Of a DNA stretch of 6,682 nucleotides, positions 1-6,418 are shown piece after piece. The position numbers and the translations under genes are program-made. The stretch's first letter is position 1, and every line of letters begins with the position of its first letter. Source of the DNA: an uncultured Lachnospiraceae bacterium (lineage in GTDB: Bacteria > Bacillota_A > Clostridia > Lachnospirales > Lachnospiraceae); assembly GCA_946614075.1 (NCBI GenBank), contig CAMOGO010000064.1, positions 1 to 6,682 of the forward strand. Reading direction: 5' to 3'. Under the pieces are notes generated by a model, which did no database searches, was not told the origin of the DNA, and was given only the letters and a program-made list of their open reading frames with translations.

Positions 1-706
1 GAGCCCCAGTGCCAACTACGCCATCTGAGCGGCCTTCGGTCTCTGATGAGTCAAAAGAACCGTCCCCCTGACTCATGCGGTCGACGGCGAGGATCTGGTT
101 GATCTGGCGCTGCATCGTGTTGCTCAGGGTGATGACAGGCAGCGGGATCTTGTCCTTCAGCGTGATCGGCTTGCCCGGGGGATACATCCCCTTCGGCACG
201 ATCAGGGTGTAGCCGCTCTCCCACAAAAGCTCGCGCTTCAGGAGGGGGTTCTGGTGCAGGGTGCCGTCCAAGGCGCTCACGATGCCGTCGAGGCGGTTCT
301 GCAGAAGCTGCTCCGTGATGGTCTCCACCGTTCCCTCGATCAGGAAAATCTCGATATTGGGGTTTTCCTTTTGAAAGCCGGCCAGCAGCGAGGGGAAGTA
401 TTTCCCGAAGGGATGCCCGTAAAAGCCGAGGCGGAAGCGTTGTGTCATCTGCGCGCGGCTGACATGGTCCATCGCCTCATCGACATCGTGCAGGATTTTC
501 TCGGCGTCCTGCAGGAGGATCGAACCGCTGTCGGTCAGGATGAGGACGTTGTTTTTCCGGATAAAAAGCTGCGTCCCCAGCTCTTTTTCCAGCTGCTTGA
601 TCTGCTGGCTCAAGGAGGCCTGTGCGACATAGCACTCCTTGGCTGCCGCGGTAAAGCTCAGCGTGCGGGCTGCTGCCCGGAAATAAATCAACTGGCGAAG
701 TTCCAT
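1..706 (-). CDS. LysR-family transcriptional regulator, C-terminus cut by window edge and possibly disrupted
   Basis: The minus strand is open from an ATG at 704-706 to the window edge (235 codons). A good Shine-Dalgarno (AAAGGGG, 712-718) lies 5 bp upstream. Residues 1-60 form a typical LysR winged helix-turn-helix: MELRQLIYF start, SFTAAAKECYVAQASLSQQI recognition region at about 17-36, then LEKELGTQLFIR at 39-50. Residues 61-90 are the linker helix, and from about 91 (RFRLGFYGHPF) the periplasmic-binding-protein-like effector domain begins. Family members usually have about 300 residues and act as DNA-binding regulators controlled by a small ligand. Oddity: residues 211-220 (MSQGDGSFDS) are encoded by a palindromic repeat at 46-76, and the 15 residues beyond it do not look like LysR sequence, so the gene may be truncated by an insertion. 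The flavoprotein gene upstream lies in the same direction and is a possible target, which is inference only. Confidence 0.88.
   Translation of the reverse strand, partial: MELRQLIYFRAAARTLSFTAAAKECYVAQASLSQQIKQLEKELGTQLFIRKNNVLILTDSGSILLQDAEKILHDVDEAMDHVSRAQMTQRFRLGFYGHPFGKYFPSLLAGFQKENPNIEIFLIEGTVETITEQLLQNRLDGIVSALDGTLHQNPLLKRELLWESGYTLIVPKGMYPPGKPITLKDKIPLPVITLSNTMQRQINQILAVDRMSQGDGSFDSSETEGRSDGVVGTGA
46..76. repeat. Palindromic GGGGACGGTT/TGACTCA repeat (REP-like, copy 1)
   Basis: A perfect 8-bp inverted repeat, ATGAGTCA (46-53) and TGACTCAT (69-76), encloses a 15-base spacer containing AACCGTCCCCC. Bases 58-75 match bases 6395-6412 at 17 of 18 positions in the same orientation. From general knowledge, motifs of this kind recur in Clostridia genomes and resemble the repeats mobilised by REP-associated Y1 transposases. 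No such transposase is visible here. The repeat lies inside the reading frame of the LysR gene. Confidence 0.65.
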
Positions 707-814
707 GTTTTCCCCTTTCCCCTGAATCCAAGCCTGTTTCGCCTTCCGTACCAGAATGTCCTTTATCGTTTTATATTAATGTGAACTTTTGCATAACCGA
801 GCTGATTTTGGAAA

Positions 815-848
815 AGGGCTGAAGCCCAAATGTCTGTGCTTCAGCCCT
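815..848 (-). terminator. Intrinsic terminator, minus strand
   Basis: A perfect 11-bp inverted repeat, AGGGCTGAAGC (815-825) and GCTTCAGCCCT (838-848), has a 12-base loop. Read on the minus strand the stem is followed directly by TTTTC, and there is no T-run on the plus-strand side. It lies about 160 bp past the stop of the flavoprotein gene and about 110 bp before the LysR start, so it most likely ends the flavoprotein transcript. It could instead act as an attenuator for a transcript entering the LysR gene. Confidence 0.75.
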
Positions 849-860
849 CTCGCTGTATTC

Positions 861-889
861 AGTATGTGCGTTTCATCAAGTTTTGTCAA
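861..889 (-). promoter_or_regulatory. Possible sigma-A promoter, minus strand
   Basis: On the minus strand a perfect TTGACA (884-889) is followed after exactly 17 bases by CATACT (861-866, four of six matches to TATAAT). Transcription would begin near 854, a few bases before the hairpin at 815-848. It could supply the LysR gene at 706, with the hairpin at the very start of the message. The poor -10 and the position just before a terminator make this uncertain. Confidence 0.35.
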
Positions 890-909
890 GTCAGAGTTTA
901 TGATCCCTA

Positions 910-976
910 ACCAGTCTGCTTACCTGGTCTGTCTGCCCGGACTTTTTTACCAGTCAGCCTTCCCGGCGGCACTGGT
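910..976. repeat. Two successive ACCAG/CTGGT dyads in the 707-1008 gap
   Basis: Between the flavoprotein stop and the terminator there are two imperfect hairpins built on the same word: ACCAG (910-914) with CTGGT (924-928), and ACCAGT (949-954) with ACTGGT (971-976). A run of six T lies at 943-948 between them. Neither is followed by a T-run on the side that would make it a terminator. The rest of the 707-1008 gap shows no convincing gene. Confidence 0.4.
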
Positions 977-1008
977 CCGAAGGGGTTTCTCAAGCCCGAC
1001 ACTTCTAA

Positions 1009-2562
1009 TTACATATCTCCCAGTGCGAAGCGAGCTGCGAGACGTCCGCTGGTGACAGCACGGCCGCAGGAGGTACCGCTCTGCTTGTTCATCTGGTAAA
1101 CCATACCCATGAAACGAGCCATGGTGTTGCCGGCTACATACAGACCCTCGATAACCTCGTTGTTGTTGTCCAGAACCTGCTGACGATTGTTGGTGACAGC
1201 GCCGCCGACGACAACCAGGGTGCCCGGGGAACGATGGATAGCGTAGAACGGGCCATTCATGTCGATCTCTGTGTTCTCAAAGAACTCAGCGCGCTTGCCG
1301 AAGTCCGGATCCTCGCCGGTCTCAGCAGCCTTGTTGTAAGCCTCGATGGTAGCGGTCAGCTTCTCAGCGTCAACGCCGATCTTCTCAGCCAACTCCTCGA
1401 TGGTAGCGCCTTCGACGATAGCGCCTCTCTCATAAGCGTCGTCCCAGGTGAAATAACGCAGGTCGGTATGCGTGGTGATGTACTCCTTCATCGCAACACC
1501 GCCGATGTTGTAGAACTGGATGTTGGTCTGGCAGCAAGCGCTGTAGATCTTGCCCTGGTACTCGATGCTCTCATCCATGAAACGCTCGCCTTCCATGTTG
1601 ACAGCCAGCCAAGGATAATCCGAGAACGGAGCATCTCCCTCAGGCAGAACGGTCGGATCCAGATGGATCATGCAGGAGAACGGGAACTTCTGCATCTGAG
1701 CGCCAGCCCAGATCAGCATCTGCTGTCCGTCTCCGGTGTTGAAATTGCCAGCCTGTGCGCAAGGTACGCCGACAGCGATGGTACCGAACTTCTCAACCAT
1801 CTTCTCGTTCTTTGCGATATCGCCGGTGCAAAGGATAACGCCCTTGGAAGCGTTGACGCGGATGTAGCCGTCATTCTCCAGATCCTTTACGATGATGCCG
1901 GTGACGCGGCCCTCGTCGTTCTTCTCCAGATAGTAGCCAGCGCAGTTATACAGATAGCGGGCACCCTTCTCCTCGATGATCGGAGTGATCTCGTTGATGA
2001 AAGTGTTCTGGCGATGATAAGCGCTGTTGTCGGACCATACACTGTAAGGGCCATCCTGATGGATCACATAGCGATACTCCAGGCCATTCTCCTCAGCAAC
2101 ATTGTTGACAAAGTCGAGAACCTCGCCAGAATTCTCCAGATACTGCTTGATGATACGGGCATCTGCCAGGCCCAGGCCTGCCTCGAACATGGACTGAAGC
2201 AGAGTCGGGATGTCTTCCTTCTCACGGAAGGAAGGGTTGATGCTGCGGACTGCCCAGCCGTGGGTGAACGGAGTGGGGGTCTTGGAGATAACGGTGACAT
2301 CTGCGCCAAGATAAACAGCAGTCAGAGCTGCCAGAGTTCCGGACTGGCCTGCACCGACGATGCAAAGCTCGGTATCGATCGTCTCGGTGATCTCAGCCTC
2401 GTCGACCGGATCCGGAGCGATCTCAAATGCGTACTGGCCTTCCTCGAAGGACTCGACCTCGGAAGCGTCCTTTGCCATAGCCGGCATGGACATGCTCATC
2501 ATTCCCATTGCTGCTGCGCCTGCAGCGGTACCCTGTAAAAACTGACGTCTGGTAAGTTCCAT
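1009..2562 (-). CDS. Tat-exported FAD-dependent oxidoreductase, fumarate reductase flavoprotein superfamily
   Basis: 517 residues, ATG at 2560-2562 with an AGGAAAGG ribosome site (2573-2580). Residues 2-10 (ELTRRQFLQ) carry a twin-arginine signal, followed by an Ala/Met-rich hydrophobic stretch and a likely cleavage after AMA at 30, so the folded flavoprotein should act outside the membrane. The FAD Rossmann motif is G70-x-G72-x-x-G75 (VGAGQSG). Further family landmarks are GDG at 277-279, GERFMDE at 325-331, a GG near 453 and the C-terminal GLYVAGN block at 473-479 with SGRLAA at 505-510. Family members pass electrons to fumarate, urocanate or other unsaturated acids. By eye, the fumarate reductase catalytic Arg of the TTRDK region aligns with Tyr335, the TEAVR proton path is missing, and HTMGG is replaced by TLVVVGG, so fumarate is unlikely as substrate. 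No FMN-binding or haem domain is fused, so a separate electron donor is needed; none is nearby. The substrate is unknown. Confidence 0.9.
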   Translation of the reverse strand: MELTRRQFLQGTAAGAAAMGMMSMSMPAMAKDASEVESFEEGQYAFEIAPDPVDEAEITETIDTELCIVGAGQSGTLAALTAVYLGADVTVISKTPTPFTHGWAVRSINPSFREKEDIPTLLQSMFEAGLGLADARIIKQYLENSGEVLDFVNNVAEENGLEYRYVIHQDGPYSVWSDNSAYHRQNTFINEITPIIEEKGARYLYNCAGYYLEKNDEGRVTGIIVKDLENDGYIRVNASKGVILCTGDIAKNEKMVEKFGTIAVGVPCAQAGNFNTGDGQQMLIWAGAQMQKFPFSCMIHLDPTVLPEGDAPFSDYPWLAVNMEGERFMDESIEYQGKIYSACCQTNIQFYNIGGVAMKEYITTHTDLRYFTWDDAYERGAIVEGATIEELAEKIGVDAEKLTATIEAYNKAAETGEDPDFGKRAEFFENTEIDMNGPFYAIHRSPGTLVVVGGAVTNNRQQVLDNNNEVIEGLYVAGNTMARFMGMVYQMNKQSGTSCGRAVTSGRLAARFALGDM

Positions 2563-2630
2563 AACTTTCCATCCTTTCCTTTTTGTACTCCGCCGGGTTC
2601 CTTAATTTTCCCGGAAGAGGTGCTCCCCCG

Positions 2631-2722
2631 CCGTCTGCAAGGACGGGATTTGTTTTCCCACTGTATGCTAAGGCGGGATTGTTTGTGTCTTCCCCGTCAT
2701 GCGAGGCGGGATTGTTTTTAAC
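2631..2722 (-). repeat. Three imperfect ~30-bp repeats in the flavoprotein 5' leader
   Basis: On the plus strand the copies are 2631-2656, 2661-2686 and 2694-2719. Each has the form C(C/T)GT..GC.(A)AGG(A/C)CGGGATT(T)GTTT; the shared CGGGATT starts at 2644, 2674 and 2707, giving periods of 30 and 33 bp. Copy 1 holds a perfect 5-bp hairpin (CCGTC 2631-2635, GACGG 2642-2646, six-base loop). Copy 3 forms a similar stem with one imperfect pair (2693-2698 with 2705-2710), and copy 2 pairs poorly. They lie just downstream of the predicted start of transcription and 70-160 bp upstream of the flavoprotein ATG, so they would be in its untranslated leader RNA. They could be binding sites for a protein, on DNA or RNA. 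Confidence 0.65.
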
Positions 2723-2729
2723 TGAGTAC

Positions 2730-2759
2730 ATGATACCACGTTAAGGTTTTTTAACACAA
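2730..2759 (-). promoter_or_regulatory. Predicted promoter of the flavoprotein gene
   Basis: On the minus strand TATCAT (2730-2735, five of six matches to TATAAT) is preceded after 18 bases by TTGTGT (2754-2759). Transcription would start near 2723, giving a leader of about 160 bases. The -35 box is weak, which fits a promoter needing an activator, and a dyad fills the spacer. Confidence 0.5.
2740..2755. promoter_or_regulatory. GTTAA-N6-TTAAC dyad in the flavoprotein promoter, operator candidate
   Basis: A perfect inverted repeat, GTTAA (2740-2744) and TTAAC (2751-2755), has a six-base centre GGTTTT. It fills the space between the predicted -10 and -35 boxes and touches the -35. That placement is typical of a repressor site, or of a MerR-type activator given the 18-bp spacer. 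No particular regulator can be named. Confidence 0.4.
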
Positions 2760-2814
2760 ACTGGGAATCACTGGGGATGCCATGGAAAAAACTATGGAAT
2801 GAACCCGGGCAGCC

Positions 2815-2843
2815 TTGACAGAAATCCCGATGTCGACTATTCT
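2815..2843 (+). promoter_or_regulatory. Sigma-A type promoter for the ATPase-lipase pair
   Basis: A perfect TTGACA (2815-2820) is followed after exactly 17 bases by TATTCT (2838-2843, four of six matches to TATAAT). Transcription would begin near 2850, about 36 bases before the ATPase ATG, and no other gene lies between. The spacer holds AAATCCCG (2822-2829), an inverted copy of the core word of the leader repeats at 2631-2722. Confidence 0.7.
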
Positions 2844-2885
2844 AAAGTCATGTTTTGAAGCAGTCGCATCGCAGGAGGGTGTATT

Positions 2886-4118
2886 ATGGCATATATCGAA
2901 AGAGCAATCACACCTGTTTTGAAGGATAGGGCAAAGAAAAGCAAGTGCTTTCTGCTGAACGGAGCAAGACAGGTTGGGAAATCAACGTTATTGAACCACG
3001 TATTCCCTGAATACAATAAAGTGAGCTTTGATGACAGGCTAATGAGGCTTCAGGCAAGGGAAGAACCCCGACTTTTCTTCCTGAATAACCCCAGGCCGCT
3101 CTTTATTGATGAAGTGCAAAAGGAAAACAGCATACTGGAAGAGATCAAGCTTCTCGTAGATCAGTCCAACGCAAGAGGTGAGTTTATTCTTTCAGGTTCA
3201 CAGAATCTGGAATTGATGAAAGGCATGAGCGAATCTTTAGCCGGACGGGTTTCCATCATGGAATTGTCCGGGCTATCTTTAAGGGAAATAAACAAAGTCG
3301 CTTTTAATCGCCATTTTATTCCAAACGAAGAGTATATAAAAGCTCGGGAAATGGAATTAAAACGCTATGATAATATCTGGAATATAGTACACAGAGGTTC
3401 CTACCCGGAGCTTTATGATATAGACAGGGACTGGCAGGATTTCTATTCATCGTATGTTTCAACCTATCTGGAAAGAGATATCAATGAACTGATTTCAACG
3501 GACAGCCTTACTTTTACAAAATTCTTAACAGCGGTCGCAGCAAGAACCGGAGAAATGCTGAATTATGCCAATATTGCCGGAGAAGTTGGAGTCAGCGAAC
3601 CCACTGTAAAGAGCTGGATATCCGTATTGGAACGCACTGGCATCGTATATATTCTACAGCCCTACAGCGACAGTGCTCTTTCCAGAGCAATCAAAACACC
3701 AAAGCTTTACTTCCGGGATACTGGTCTAGCCTGTTACCTGACAAGGTGGCTCACGGCAGACGCTTTGAAGAATTCCGCCGTGGCCGGCAATATGTTCGAA
3801 ACCTTTGTTGTTTCTGAGATTCTGAAGTCATATAGCAATGAAGGAAAGGATTATCGTTTCAGCATTTTTTATTACAGAGGTAAAGACAAAAGAGTATCCG
3901 GAGAAAATGAGATTGATCTCATTATCCAGGAAGACGGCGTTCTATATCCTGTAGAAATAAAGATGACCGGCAACCCGAAGGCATCTATGGGCTCAACAAA
4001 CACGGTTCTTGATAAGATCCCTGATAAAAAGCGAGGCATTGGCATAATCCTGTGCCTGATCGATAAGAAAACATATCTCCGGGATAACCTGATTGCCTTG
4101 CCGTTGGAATATATCTAG
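2886..4118 (+). CDS. AAA_14/DUF4143 family ATPase
   Basis: 410 residues, the usual size for the family. The ATG follows AGGAGGG (2873-2879) by 6 bp. The N-terminal AAA domain has Walker A GARQVGKST (26-34), Walker B PLFIDE (71-76), a sensor-like LSGSQ (102-106) and LAGR (118-121). A winged-helix-like segment follows at about 225-256 (YANIAGEVGVSEPTVKSWIS). The DUF4143 C-terminus has a PD-(D/E)XK-like pattern, ENEIDLII (340-347) with PVEIK (355-359), so D344, E357 and K359 are in place for a nuclease-type fold. Such proteins are common, often multi-copy and variable in gut bacteria; their cellular role is not established. The codons are clearly more AT-rich than in both neighbours, suggesting separate acquisition. 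It lies 14 bp before the lipase gene and has its own promoter at 2815-2843. Confidence 0.92.
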   Translation: MAYIERAITPVLKDRAKKSKCFLLNGARQVGKSTLLNHVFPEYNKVSFDDRLMRLQAREEPRLFFLNNPRPLFIDEVQKENSILEEIKLLVDQSNARGEFILSGSQNLELMKGMSESLAGRVSIMELSGLSLREINKVAFNRHFIPNEEYIKAREMELKRYDNIWNIVHRGSYPELYDIDRDWQDFYSSYVSTYLERDINELISTDSLTFTKFLTAVAARTGEMLNYANIAGEVGVSEPTVKSWISVLERTGIVYILQPYSDSALSRAIKTPKLYFRDTGLACYLTRWLTADALKNSAVAGNMFETFVVSEILKSYSNEGKDYRFSIFYYRGKDKRVSGENEIDLIIQEDGVLYPVEIKMTGNPKASMGSTNTVLDKIPDKKRGIGIILCLIDKKTYLRDNLIALPLEYI

Positions 4119-4132
4119 CTAAGGAGGGAAAG

Positions 4133-6370
4133 ATGAGAAATAACCGATTTGCGAAAAAACTGATATCCATTGCAGTTGCTGTTTCGCTGTTCATGGAACT
4201 TCCGGCTTTGTTTCCCATGACGGCTCAAAACGTCCTCGCGGAAGGAAGCTCCGCCACGGAGCTGCCGTCCTGGCTGACAGGAGAACCTTCACAGCCGGCT
4301 GAGAGTGCCGCAGCGATCGAGGATCCGACCACTGTGAACGCAGATCCAGCTGCCGGGAACACGAATCCAACTGCCGGGAACACGGATCCAATTGCCGGGA
4401 ACGCAGATCCGACTGCCGGGAACACGGATCCTGCTGCCGCAGCCCCGCCAGCGGAATCCCTCGAGATCACCTTCGAGTACACAAGCTCCACGGGCATGAC
4501 CGAGGAGATGACCATGACCTACTCGGATGACCTCTTTGCCCAGTCCTCCTATCTCTACAACCCAGCCCTGGCCTCGGCCTCCATGGCGCTCACCATGTCT
4601 TCCGGCAATGCCGTCAATTATCTCGAGGGTGGGAAAAACGCCTGCCAGCTCCTGGTGAAAATGGGCTTTGGCAATGTCTACTACAATTATGACTACCACA
4701 CGAGCACGCACGCCAACACGACGGGCGTCGCGATCGGCTCCAAGAAGCTTTCCGACGGCACGACCTTGATCGCGGTCATCCCCCGCAGCGCCAACTACGA
4801 AAAGGAGTGGGCTGGCAATTTTAACGTCGGTGATACCGGCACGGAGCATGAGGGATTTAAGATCGGAAGTGAAAATGTCCTTCGTGAGTTGAAGAATTAC
4901 CTGACCAAGGGGAAGGGGCAGCGCATCTCGGGCGAGGTGAAAATCTGGATCGCGGGCTACAGCCGCGGTTCCGCGATCACCAACCTGACCGCCGCGCGTC
5001 TGGATGAGGGATACGAGCTGAGCTCCGCGATCGAGTGGGGGCCGGAGGATGTCTACGCCTACTGCTTTGAGGTCCCGGCGAGCACCACCTCCGAGGCGGC
5101 TCACGACTCGCTTTACAGCAATATCTTCTGCTTCATCAATCCCATCGACCTCGTGCCGATGGTCCCCCTCGCCCAGTGGGGCTTCACCCGTTACGGCACC
5201 ACCCTGTACTTCCCGCAGGCCGGCGACGGAGTCTATGAGACTTACTATCCCGATGTCCTCGATCTCCTGCACGAAAGCTACCCCCTGAAGGACGCCACGC
5301 AGCTTGCCAATCAGCGGATCCTGCTGCAAATCATCCTGCAGGCCGTCAGTGAAAAAATCTACAGCCGCAGCATGTACGTAAATACCGTACAGACACCTAT
5401 CATGACGGCGCTCGAGACAGGCACCATCTCCGACCCGCTCGAGACCGCCCTGGACATCTATTTCGACATCCTACTGGGGCAGTTTGACATCACCCGCGTC
5501 CCCGCAGCCATCGCCCATCTGGTGAAAAATGGTGAGATCGAGCCGACCTACATCGATCTGGAGTCCTCCCTGATCGATGATATCAAGAACCTCCTCTCGG
5601 ACACCAAGCTTGTCTTCACCGCTCATTACGGCGAGCTCACCTACGCCTGGGTCCGGACGCTGGAAGGCACCGGCGTCCTCGAGCAGCAGCTTCCGGCGGA
5701 GCAGGTCATGGGGGAACCTACCATTCCGATCATGGACGAAACAGCCCTTTCCGACGGTACCTATGACATCATCCTCTACCGGGATAAGCTGCTCCCCACG
5801 GGCAGCGATCTGCTCACGGAAGAAGGCGTCCCGGTCGGAAGTTCATCTCCCGCAAGTAACGGCCTGCTCGCCGAGGTGGATCTCAGCAAGCCTTATACGA
5901 TCACCGACGACGCCGTAGAAAATCTGGCCATCGGCGATGTGATCACCTTCCCGGACTACTCCTTCACCGTCTCCAGCTTCGACATGTACGAGGACGGCGA
6001 CTACCGCGCCATCGCCTTCAACGGCGGCTCGGAAAGCTGCTTCTACGCAGGCGACGGCCTGTGGCGCTTCGACTGGCTTCACGACGACCTGGCCCTCACC
6101 TACCCGGTCGGCACGGTCACTCTCCTGATCACAGACAGCACAGACCTTTTCGACTACCGCACCACCAACGGCACCGGCGAGAATGTCTACGGCGTCACCT
6201 ACAGCGAGGCCTTCCCCGACGGCGGCTACGACCCGGAAGCAGATTACTTCCGCCTGGAAAGCCTCACGGACTATTTTGATCAGTACGGCGAGTATATGAC
6301 CTTTGAGTATGCCGTCATGACAGTGACAGACGGGAAAGTGACCAGGATCGAGATACCCTACAGACCGTAA
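4133..6370 (+). CDS. Secreted lipase-like alpha/beta hydrolase with repeat linker and unknown C-terminal domain
   Basis: 745 residues; the ATG follows AAGGAGGG (4121-4128). Residues 1-36 are a Sec signal peptide: basic MRNNRFAKK, a hydrophobic core 10-28 and likely cleavage after VLA at 36. Residues 37-108 are a Pro/Ala/Thr-rich linker with heptads of the form (T/A)(D/N)PxAGN. The hydrolase domain follows, about 110-515: the nucleophile elbow GYSRG (275-279, Ser277) matches GxSxG, NPIDLVPMVPL (336-346) offers Asp339 as the acid, and His498 in AHYGELTYAW is the best candidate base. This fits class-3-like lipase proteins of Clostridia, which hydrolyse ester bonds in lipids outside the cell; the actual substrate is unknown. 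Residues 540-745 look beta-rich and acidic or aromatic, and I do not recognise them. There is no LPXTG anchor or obvious membrane helix at the end, so the product should be released or held by the C-terminal domain. Most of the gene is GC-rich, unlike the ATPase before it. Confidence 0.85.
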   Translation: MRNNRFAKKLISIAVAVSLFMELPALFPMTAQNVLAEGSSATELPSWLTGEPSQPAESAAAIEDPTTVNADPAAGNTNPTAGNTDPIAGNADPTAGNTDPAAAAPPAESLEITFEYTSSTGMTEEMTMTYSDDLFAQSSYLYNPALASASMALTMSSGNAVNYLEGGKNACQLLVKMGFGNVYYNYDYHTSTHANTTGVAIGSKKLSDGTTLIAVIPRSANYEKEWAGNFNVGDTGTEHEGFKIGSENVLRELKNYLTKGKGQRISGEVKIWIAGYSRGSAITNLTAARLDEGYELSSAIEWGPEDVYAYCFEVPASTTSEAAHDSLYSNIFCFINPIDLVPMVPLAQWGFTRYGTTLYFPQAGDGVYETYYPDVLDLLHESYPLKDATQLANQRILLQIILQAVSEKIYSRSMYVNTVQTPIMTALETGTISDPLETALDIYFDILLGQFDITRVPAAIAHLVKNGEIEPTYIDLESSLIDDIKNLLSDTKLVFTAHYGELTYAWVRTLEGTGVLEQQLPAEQVMGEPTIPIMDETALSDGTYDIILYRDKLLPTGSDLLTEEGVPVGSSSPASNGLLAEVDLSKPYTITDDAVENLAIGDVITFPDYSFTVSSFDMYEDGDYRAIAFNGGSESCFYAGDGLWRFDWLHDDLALTYPVGTVTLLITDSTDLFDYRTTNGTGENVYGVTYSEAFPDGGYDPEADYFRLESLTDYFDQYGEYMTFEYAVMTVTDGKVTRIEIPYRP
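4319..4444 (+). repeat. 21-bp tandem repeat coding for the lipase linker
   Basis: Four close 21-bp units (4340-4360, 4361-4381, 4382-4402, 4403-4423) share the pattern (A/G)C(A/G).ATCC.(A/G/C).TGCCGGGAAC. They are flanked by decayed units at 4319-4339 and 4424-4444. The period is seven codons, so copy number can change without breaking the frame. The heptads encode (T/A)(D/N)P(A/T/I)AGN, a flexible spacer between the signal peptide and the hydrolase domain. Confidence 0.9.
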
Positions 6371-6380
6371 GTAAGACCAC

Positions 6381-6412
6381 GGGGACGGGTCTGAAACCGT
6401 CCCCATGACTCA
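6381..6412. repeat. GGGGACGG hairpin plus TGACTCA (REP-like, copy 2) between convergent genes
   Basis: GGGGACGG (6381-6388) and CCGTCCCC (6397-6404) form a perfect 8-bp stem with an 8-base loop, followed by ATGACTCA to 6412. Bases 6395-6412 match copy 1 (58-75) at 17 of 18 positions. It lies 10 bp past the lipase stop and 7 bp past the end of the solute-binding protein gene, so it may stop transcription from both sides. There is no T-run on either strand, so it is not a standard intrinsic terminator. Confidence 0.65.
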
Positions 6413-6418
6413 GAGTCC

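Noticed and set aside
254..784. Plus-strand open frame of 176 codons opposite the LysR gene
   Set aside because: The minus strand has the clear helix-turn-helix and ribosome site; this frame shows no family features.
779..794. ATG-N10-CAT dyad upstream of the LysR gene as an autoregulatory LysR box
   Set aside because: Only three bases pair on each side and the spacing does not fit T-N11-A exactly.
1234..2538. Plus-strand open frame of 434 codons opposite the flavoprotein gene
   Set aside because: It is antisense to a clear Tat/FAD protein, has no recognisable domain and is explained by the codon bias of the real gene.
2423..2731. Minus-strand frame of 102 codons across the three leader repeats, encoding NNPA, NNPA and TNPV in the same frame
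   Set aside because: Both repeat periods are multiples of three, which is curious, but the ATG overlaps the predicted -10 box, there is no ribosome site, and the frame ends inside the flavoprotein gene. Chance in-frame spacing is likely enough.
4289..5329. Minus-strand open frame of 346 codons opposite the lipase gene
   Set aside because: It is antisense to the conserved GYSRG hydrolase domain, and its repeated IRVPGSW peptides are only the reverse reading of the 21-bp repeats.
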